Source of the DNA: Candidatus Omnitrophica bacterium CG02_land_8_20_14_3_00__42_8
GTDB lineage: Bacteria > Omnitrophota > Gorgyraeia > Gorgyraeales > Gorgyraeaceae
Reading direction: 5' to 3'
Assembly: GCA_002780805.1 (NCBI GenBank)
Contig: PEUD01000127.1
Coordinates: 3,759 to 15,819, forward strand
Length of the DNA stretch: 12,061 nt
Both the position numbers and the translations under genes were made by a program. The notes under the pieces were generated by a model that did not search any database, was not told the DNA's origin, and saw nothing but the letters and a program-made list of their open reading frames with translations. Of the stretch, positions 7,190 through 12,061 are shown piece by piece (position 1 is the first letter of the stretch; the number at the start of each line of letters is the position of its first letter).

Positions 7190-7219
7190 CAGTAGGGCAG
7201 GTTTAAACCTGCCCTACTG
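7190..7219. repeat. Perfect 30-bp palindrome upstream of murD
   Basis: CAGTAGGGCAGGTTT is followed directly by its exact reverse complement, with the centre between 7204 and 7205. No U-tract follows, so it is not a standard terminator. It ends 19 nt before the murD start. It could be a short mobile palindrome or a cruciform/hairpin-forming site. Confidence 0.85.
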
Positions 7220-7238
7220 AATAATATAAAGAGGGAAT

Positions 7239-8516
7239 ATGAGAAAAGTGGTGATAGTTGGTTTGGCAAAAAGCGGGCTTGAGGCGGCGCGGCTTCTCGC
7301 AAGCCGCAAAGACACTGTTTTTATCACAGAGCTTAAAAATAACTTAGCCAGCCGCGAATCCGCGGATTTATTGATTGCGGAAGGCGCGCTTAAGCCTGGA
7401 AACGTGGAACTCGGAAGCCACACGGATAAATTTATAAAAAAAGCGGATTTAATGGTGGTGAGCCCTGGCGTGAGACGGGACGCCTTGCCTGTTAAATTAG
7501 CCGAGGCCGGGAAAATTCCTGTAATAAGCGAATTGGAATTAGCTTACACCATGTGTCCGGCGTCCATTATCGCCGTAACAGGGACTAGCGGCAAAACCAC
7601 CACTACGACTCTTATAGGCCGGATGCTTAAAAGCGCGGGGTTTGACGCGGTCGTATGCGGCAATATCGGCAACCCGTTTTCAGGCGAGATAAAAAGGATA
7701 AAAAAGAATTCTATCGTCGTATTGGAAGCAAGCTCTTTCCAGCTCGAGTTAATAGATAAATTTAAACCCGCGGTAAGCATTATACTGAACGTTTCTGACA
7801 ACCATCTGGACAGGCATAAGGATATGGAAGAATATGTTACGGCAAAATGCAGGATTTTTCTGAATCAGGATAATAAGGGCATTCTTTTCTTAAATAAAAA
7901 TGACGAACTTTTGAGAGAAATCTCGGGCGCCGTAAAAGGGCCTAAGGTGGAATTTTTTAATGACTATAAAGATTTCGGCAAAAAATACAACGTATTGAAT
8001 GAGGATTATCTGGCGGCCATGTCAGCGGCTTCTTTTATGAAAGTCAACGAAGACGCGATGCTGAAAGTGATTAAAGATTTTAAAGGCATAGAGCACAGGC
8101 TGGAGCGTGTGGCGAATATCAAAGGAGTTGATTTTATAAATGATTCAAAGGCCACCACTATTTCGAGCGTGGAATGGGCGCTGAAATCTCTCGGAGAAAA
8201 TATTATCCTCATCATGGGCGGAAGATATAAAGGCGGAAACTTTGGGTTATTAAAAGACCTGGTGAAGAAAAAAGTGGATTACATAATCTCAATAGGCGAA
8301 GCCATGCCTCAGATAAAAAGCGGGCTGGAAGGCGTGAAGCCCATATTTGAAACAAATAATTTCAGCGAGGCGGTGTTCGAGAGTTTTAAAAAAGCAAAAA
8401 AAGGAGGGAGGATATTACTTTCTCCTGGATGCTCCAGTTTTGATATGTTCAAGGATTACGAAGAGCGCGGCAAAATTTTTAAGGGGCTTGTAAATGAAAT
8501 TAGAAGATCTGAATAG
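7239..8516 (+). CDS. murD: MurD, UDP-MurNAc-L-Ala:D-Glu ligase
   Basis: Cytoplasmic ligase adding D-glutamate to UDP-MurNAc-L-alanine. The 425-residue protein begins with a Rossmann-like UDP-binding segment (VVIVGLAKSGLEAARLLASR), followed by VVSPGV, VTGTSGKTTTTTL with P-loop Lys119, the MurD-type EASSFQLELI, NVSDNHLDRHKDMEEYVTAK (the latter with the likely carbamylated Lys), then FKGIEHRLERV, FINDSKATT and the terminal LLSPGCSSFDMFKDYEERG. EASSFQL and SPxxSSFD-type motifs separate it from its paralogues. It is slightly shorter than the E. coli enzyme. The ATG follows a GAGGGA site (7231-7236) at a short spacing. It is the first gene after the repeat-filled gap and overlaps ftsW by 23 nt. Confidence 0.96.
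   Translation: MRKVVIVGLAKSGLEAARLLASRKDTVFITELKNNLASRESADLLIAEGALKPGNVELGSHTDKFIKKADLMVVSPGVRRDALPVKLAEAGKIPVISELELAYTMCPASIIAVTGTSGKTTTTTLIGRMLKSAGFDAVVCGNIGNPFSGEIKRIKKNSIVVLEASSFQLELIDKFKPAVSIILNVSDNHLDRHKDMEEYVTAKCRIFLNQDNKGILFLNKNDELLREISGAVKGPKVEFFNDYKDFGKKYNVLNEDYLAAMSAASFMKVNEDAMLKVIKDFKGIEHRLERVANIKGVDFINDSKATTISSVEWALKSLGENIILIMGGRYKGGNFGLLKDLVKKKVDYIISIGEAMPQIKSGLEGVKPIFETNNFSEAVFESFKKAKKGGRILLSPGCSSFDMFKDYEERGKIFKGLVNEIRRSE
8481..8486 (+). promoter_or_regulatory. Shine-Dalgarno for ftsW inside murD
   Basis: AAGGGG lies 7 nt ahead of the ftsW ATG at 8494 and within the murD coding end. It supports that start and the overlap. Confidence 0.7.
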
Positions 8517-9588
8517 GGACAGCCAGAACCTTTTAATAGTTTCCGCCATACTGCTGTGTATAGGGATAATAATGATTTATTCTGCTTCCAGCTGTTACGC
8601 GTACGAACAATATAACGACAGCGCGTATTATCTGAAAAGGCATCTGATGCATTTTACCTTCGGCCTTTTGCTCGCGGGATTTTTTTTAAAGAAGGGATAT
8701 AAAGATTTAAAAAAATACGCCAAGGTATTTCTCGCGGTTTCGATAGTTGGGCTTGTGCTGGCGCTTCTGCCCGGCATAGGCCGCGAGGCAGGCGGCGCCA
8801 AGAGATGGGTGAAATTGGGTTTTATAGGTTTTCAGCCATCCGAATTTGCCGGATTTTTCCTGATAGTTTATATAGCTGATATCCTTGACAGGAAACAAAC
8901 TGTGATCAGAAGTTTTTTGCAGGGCTTTATGCCGCCTTTAATGATTCTTGGCCTTTCGGTTTTATTGATACTTTTACAGCCTGATTTGGGGAGTTCTGTC
9001 TGCATCATGGCAGTAGGGCTTATCATGATGTTTGTCTCAGGCGTGAAGATGGTGTATTTTCTGCCTTTTTTGATCATGGTCATCCCGATATTTTATTTTC
9101 TGATATTTAAAGTCGCGTACAGACTTCGCCGCATCGCGAGTTATCTCGATCCCTGGAGCGATAGCCAGGGCGCGGGTTTTCAGATAATCCAGTCATTTTT
9201 GGCGCTAGGTTCAGGCGGAATCCTGGGGCTTGGCCTTGGATGCTCAAAGCAGAAACTTTTTTACCTGCCTCAGGCGCACACAGATTTTATATTTTCAATA
9301 ATAGGGGAAGAAACAGGGATCATAGGCACTTTATCGGTCGTGGCGTTATTCGTGATATTTGTATGGCTTGGCATGCGGATTTCAATCAAGGCAAAGGATT
9401 TATTCGGCAGGTTTCTCTCTCTCGGCATAACTACGAGCATTGGCCTTAAGGCAATTATAAATATAGCTGTCTCAACAGGCGCGATACCTACTAAAGGCCC
9501 GCCTTTACCTTTTATTGGTTATGGCGGCACGGCATTAATCTTCAACATCATCGCCGTAGCCGTACTAATCAACATCTCCAACTCTTAG
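8494..9588 (+). CDS. ftsW: FtsW, SEDS-family septal glycosyltransferase
   Basis: Polytopic membrane enzyme that polymerises lipid II into glycan at the septum, together with FtsI. The 364 residues contain about ten hydrophobic segments and the SEDS signatures in order: MIYSASS, GGAKRWVKLGFIGFQPSEF, LLQPDLGSS, GAGFQIIQSFLALGSGGILG, the extracellular-loop motif YLPQAHTDFIFSIIGEE (Asp264 is the likely catalytic Asp by comparison with RodA/FtsW), and GPPLPFIGYGGTAL near the end. The last differs slightly from the usual LPFISYGGSS. RodA is the paralogous alternative, but position between murD and murG in a dcw cluster is that of FtsW. The N-terminus is short, without a long cytoplasmic extension. 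The ATG is fixed by an upstream ribosome-binding site in the murD end. Confidence 0.94.
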   Translation: MKLEDLNRDSQNLLIVSAILLCIGIIMIYSASSCYAYEQYNDSAYYLKRHLMHFTFGLLLAGFFLKKGYKDLKKYAKVFLAVSIVGLVLALLPGIGREAGGAKRWVKLGFIGFQPSEFAGFFLIVYIADILDRKQTVIRSFLQGFMPPLMILGLSVLLILLQPDLGSSVCIMAVGLIMMFVSGVKMVYFLPFLIMVIPIFYFLIFKVAYRLRRIASYLDPWSDSQGAGFQIIQSFLALGSGGILGLGLGCSKQKLFYLPQAHTDFIFSIIGEETGIIGTLSVVALFVIFVWLGMRISIKAKDLFGRFLSLGITTSIGLKAIINIAVSTGAIPTKGPPLPFIGYGGTALIFNIIAVAVLINISNS

Positions 9589-9590
9589 CG

Positions 9591-9627
9591 TAATGTTACA
9601 TTCTGACAATGTCAAAGTGTAACATTA
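9591..9627 (+). repeat. Palindromic repeat copy 3, between ftsW and murG
   Basis: A 37-nt palindrome centred on A9609, with arms TAATGTTACATTC-TGACA and TGTCA-AAGTGTAACATTA. Mismatches are only C9603/A9615 and T9601/G9617. It fills most of the 54-nt gap, beginning 3 nt after the ftsW stop and ending where the G-rich murG ribosome-binding region (9627-9632) begins. It has the longest intact arms of the three copies and the same C/A mismatch. Confidence 0.88.
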
Positions 9628-9642
9628 GGGGGCGGTTAATAT

Positions 9643-10704
9643 ATGAAGATATTAATAACGGCAGGAGGGACAGGGGGGCACATATTACCGGCAATGGCTG
9701 TGGCCAGGGAGATTAAAACAAGGAACATCGGAGAAGTCTTGTTTGTGGTATCTTCCAAGAAGCAGGACCGGGATATTATCTTCGCGAGAGGCATAGATTT
9801 TATCGCACTGCCTATAACATCGCTGAAATCTAAAAGCATCTTTAGCGTATTGAATTTTTTAACAAGGCTTTTTGTAGGAACAATAGAATCGGTCTTCGCG
9901 CTTTTAAGATTCAGGCCGGATGCGGTGATTGGATTCGGCGGATACGTTTCAGGCCCGATAGTCTTAGCTGCGAGTTTTCTCGGGATAAGGACAATTATAC
10001 ACGAACAGAACGCGTATCCCGGAAAGGCGAATAAAATCCTGGCGAGGTTTGTAACCAAGATTGCCATAAGTTTTCCGGACGCAAAAAACTATTTTAAAGG
10101 CTTTGAATCAAAGATTGTTTTCTCCGGGAATCCTCTGAGGGAAGGCCTTGAAAGAGATGAGAGGCGCAGGCCTGCAGATTGTTTTAGCGCGCTTGTAATC
10201 GGCGGTAGTCAGGGCGCGCATAAATTAAATACCATCGTGCCGGAAGCGGCAGGGCTCATGCAGGATAGCCGCAGGAACATGCTGAACATTATCCATATCG
10301 CGGGGAAAAACGAAAAAGAGGATGTGGAAAAATATTACAGGAAAATAGGGATAAAAAACAGGGTATTTTCCTTTACAGAGCATATGGCGGGGCTTTATAA
10401 TGAATGCGATTTTGTAATCTCAAGGGCCGGCGCCATGACGGTGTCTGAATTATTGGCGCTGGGGATACCGGCAATATTGGTTCCTTACCCGTATGCCGGC
10501 GGCCACCAGAAGCTGAACGCGGCAGTTCTTGAAAAAATAGGGCTGGGGATATTGCTGGAAGAGAGAGATTTAACTGCCTGTGTCATGCGGGATGCCATAT
10601 TAAAATTAATGGATAGAAATGTTTTGAACGCCATGTCATTAAAGGCGAAGGGCGTTGATAAGCCGGACGGCCGCAAAATTATAATAAAGGAGCTTTGTAG
10701 ATGA
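9643..10704 (+). CDS. murG: MurG, lipid II synthase (UDP-GlcNAc transferase)
   Basis: Peripheral inner-leaflet GT-B glycosyltransferase that adds GlcNAc from UDP-GlcNAc to lipid I, forming lipid II. The 353 residues have normal family length. The N-terminal domain shows TAGGTGGHILPAMA (GGTGGH at 8-13, including the catalytic-loop His13), VIGFGGYVSGP and HEQNAYPGKANK. The C-terminal domain shows GNPLREGL, IGGSQGAHKLN (from Gly187), FTEHMAGLY, ISRAGAMTVSELLALGIPAILVPYP (cited in part; Glu269 is the UDP-ribose contact) and GGHQKLNA. The ATG at 9643 has an AGGGGG site (9627-9632) at rather long spacing, directly after palindrome copy 3. The stop overlaps the next start as ATGA. Confidence 0.97.
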   Translation: MKILITAGGTGGHILPAMAVAREIKTRNIGEVLFVVSSKKQDRDIIFARGIDFIALPITSLKSKSIFSVLNFLTRLFVGTIESVFALLRFRPDAVIGFGGYVSGPIVLAASFLGIRTIIHEQNAYPGKANKILARFVTKIAISFPDAKNYFKGFESKIVFSGNPLREGLERDERRRPADCFSALVIGGSQGAHKLNTIVPEAAGLMQDSRRNMLNIIHIAGKNEKEDVEKYYRKIGIKNRVFSFTEHMAGLYNECDFVISRAGAMTVSELLALGIPAILVPYPYAGGHQKLNAAVLEKIGLGILLEERDLTACVMRDAILKLMDRNVLNAMSLKAKGVDKPDGRKIIIKELCR

Positions 10705-12061
10705 CTAACGAAAAGACTGTGCATTTTATAGGGATAGGCGGTATAGGCATGAGCGGCCTGGCTGAGGTGTTTCATTGTTATGGCTATTCGGCGCAGGGTT
10801 CTGATTTAAGGAAATCAAAGGTTACCGACAGGCTTGAAAAGATGGGCCTGGCCATTAAAATAGGCCATCGGCCCGAAAATATAGACGGCGCTGATTTAGT
10901 CGTATATTCTTCGTGCATTACTGAAAAAAATCCTGAGCTTGAGGCTGCCAGGAAAAAGAATCTTACAATATTGAAACGCATGGAGGCCCTTGCTATGCTG
11001 ATGCGGGATAAAAAGGCCATAGCTGTTTCAGGGGCGCACGGAAAAACAACTACGACGTCGCTCGTATCGCTTTTATTGATCGAGGAGGGCCTTGACCCCA
11101 CGGTGTTTATAGGAGCTGACGTGTATTTCCTGGGCGGAAACGCGAAATGCGGCCAGAGCGATATCATGGTTACTGAGGCGGACGAATCAGACGGGACTTT
11201 TATTTTATTGAACCCGCTGTACTCTATCAGCACCAATATAGACAGAGAGCACATGAATTATTACGGCACGATGGAGAACGTTATAAAGGCATATAGGACA
11301 TTCATAGAGAGTACAAAGGATGAGGGCTGCGCTTTTATATGCGCCGAAGACGAAAATCTGAAAAATATAACCAAAGGGTCCAAAAAAAGGATTATAAAAT
11401 ACGGTATTTCAGACGACGCTGATATAAGAGCGGAAGATATTGCTTTTCTCGGCCTTGACGGTTCGGAATTCAATGTGAGATATAAAGGCGCCAAGCTCGG
11501 CAGGATAAAGCTTTCAATACTCGGCCAGCATAACGTGATAAACTCTCTCGGCGCGATAGGTGTGGCAATGGAACTGGGGATGCGTTTCGATAAGATACAA
11601 AACGTAATAAGAGAGTTCAGGGGCGCTGACAGGCGTTTCAGAATAACGCATCTGGATTCAGACATTATTATCATAGACGATTACGCACATCATCCCACAG
11701 AGATAAGGGCGACGCTCAAGGCAATGGAAAATTCCGGCAGGCGCATAGTGGCTGTGTTCCAGCCTCATAGATTTACCAGGACCAGGGACCTGAAAGACCA
11801 GTTCGGAAAGTGTTTTGACATAGCTGATCATCTGGTAGTGACTGACATATATTCCGCGGATGAGAAGCCGATCGAGGGAGTTAGCGGCAGGGATATATGC
11901 GAAAGCGCCAAAAACTACGGCCATAAAGACGCGCATTTTATTTCAAAAGGTGATATAATAAAACATTTAATAGATATAGTGAAGCCGGGCGACGCGGTAT
12001 TTTTATTAGGGGCCGGGGATATAGGAGAGATGCCTTCCAAGATTGCAGAGAGTTTAGAACG
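10701..12061 (+). CDS. murC: MurC, UDP-N-acetylmuramate:L-alanine ligase, 3' end missing
   Basis: Cytoplasmic ligase that attaches L-Ala to UDP-MurNAc, the first committed peptide step. The frame is open to the right window edge with 453 complete codons. The N-terminus has the dinucleotide-fold motif HFIGIGGIGMSGLAE, then GSDLR, VVYSSCITEKNPE, SGAHGKTTTTS with P-loop Lys115, EADESDGTF, TNIDREHMNYY, LGQHNVINSLGAI, FRGADRRFR, IDDYAHHPTEI and VFQPHRFTRTRDL. These are MurC-specific, notably GAHGKTT, EADESD and the PHRFTRT segment. The visible part ends in FLLGAGDIGEMPSKIAE, near the usual family C-terminus, so few residues should be missing unless it is fused to a following gene such as murB. The start overlaps murG by 4 nt, with AAGGAGC upstream. 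Confidence 0.96.
   Translation, partial: MTNEKTVHFIGIGGIGMSGLAEVFHCYGYSAQGSDLRKSKVTDRLEKMGLAIKIGHRPENIDGADLVVYSSCITEKNPELEAARKKNLTILKRMEALAMLMRDKKAIAVSGAHGKTTTTSLVSLLLIEEGLDPTVFIGADVYFLGGNAKCGQSDIMVTEADESDGTFILLNPLYSISTNIDREHMNYYGTMENVIKAYRTFIESTKDEGCAFICAEDENLKNITKGSKKRIIKYGISDDADIRAEDIAFLGLDGSEFNVRYKGAKLGRIKLSILGQHNVINSLGAIGVAMELGMRFDKIQNVIREFRGADRRFRITHLDSDIIIIDDYAHHPTEIRATLKAMENSGRRIVAVFQPHRFTRTRDLKDQFGKCFDIADHLVVTDIYSADEKPIEGVSGRDICESAKNYGHKDAHFISKGDIIKHLIDIVKPGDAVFLLGAGDIGEMPSKIAESLE

Noticed and set aside
7190..7219. Rho-independent terminator ahead of murD
   Set aside because: The palindrome is strong but no U-tract follows on either strand, and murD needs upstream transcription because no good promoter is visible.
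7355..7367. AATCCGCGGATT 12-bp palindrome in murD as an operator
   Set aside because: It is short, lies in conserved-length coding sequence, occurs once, and is expected by chance at this scale.
8494..9588. RodA instead of FtsW
   Set aside because: The SEDS motifs are shared, but the location between murD and murG with ftsI in the same operon is the FtsW position; RodA usually accompanies mreBCD and PBP2.
2997..9627. CRISPR-like array from the three repeated palindromes
   Set aside because: The copies are kilobases apart, separated by genes, with no regular spacers and no cas genes.
10784..11254. Minus-strand open frame of 156 codons
   Set aside because: It lies fully antisense to murC, whose motifs are clear. 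The Ser-rich low-complexity translation is typical of a shadow frame.

Overview
This window is the core of a dcw (division and cell wall) cluster. Ten genes, all on the + strand, run in the classical order rsmH (5' end cut off by the window), an ftsL-like gene, ftsI (class B penicillin-binding protein), murE, murF, mraY, murD, ftsW, murG and murC (3' end cut off). Gene identity rests on family motifs readable in each translation. Together they encode most of cytoplasmic and membrane-stage peptidoglycan precursor synthesis (MurC, MurD, MurE, MurF, MraY, MurG) and the septal synthase pair FtsW-FtsI with a probable FtsL partner. RsmH is the usual 16S rRNA methyltransferase passenger of such clusters.

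Organism: a bacterium making meso-diaminopimelate peptidoglycan, inferred from the DNPR motif in MurE. G+C looks moderate, Ile ATA and Arg AGG/AGA codons are common, and several short palindromic repeats sit in and between genes. This would fit an uncultured Gram-negative lineage such as Omnitrophota or a relative, but that placement is a low-confidence impression from style, not a demonstrated assignment.

Layout: 2-1226 holds rsmH and the ftsL-like gene, 1 nt apart. A 97-nt gap (1227-1323) with an inverted repeat precedes ftsI. ftsI-murE-murF form a block with 25-26 nt overlaps, and mraY follows 15 nt later. A 200-nt gap (7039-7238) is almost filled by three consecutive palindromic elements. 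murD-ftsW overlap by 23 nt. A 54-nt gap (9589-9642) holds another palindrome. murG-murC overlap by 4 nt (ATGA). The tight spacing implies one operon. I see no convincing internal promoter and no classical hairpin-plus-U-tract terminator.

What is not ordinary is the repeat content. A palindrome with a TGACA-A-TGTCA core and a conserved C/A mismatch occurs three times in the same orientation, at the 3' ends of ftsI, mraY and ftsW. The ftsI copy is translated into the protein's C-terminal tail. A different GC-rich palindrome lies inside the murE reading frame and encodes about nine extra-looking residues. A MITE/REP-like hairpin and a perfect 30-bp palindrome lie between mraY and murD. I found no mobile-element protein genes, tRNA, rRNA or CRISPR array, and no evidence of a new multi-gene system. 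The dispersed palindromes are the best lead.
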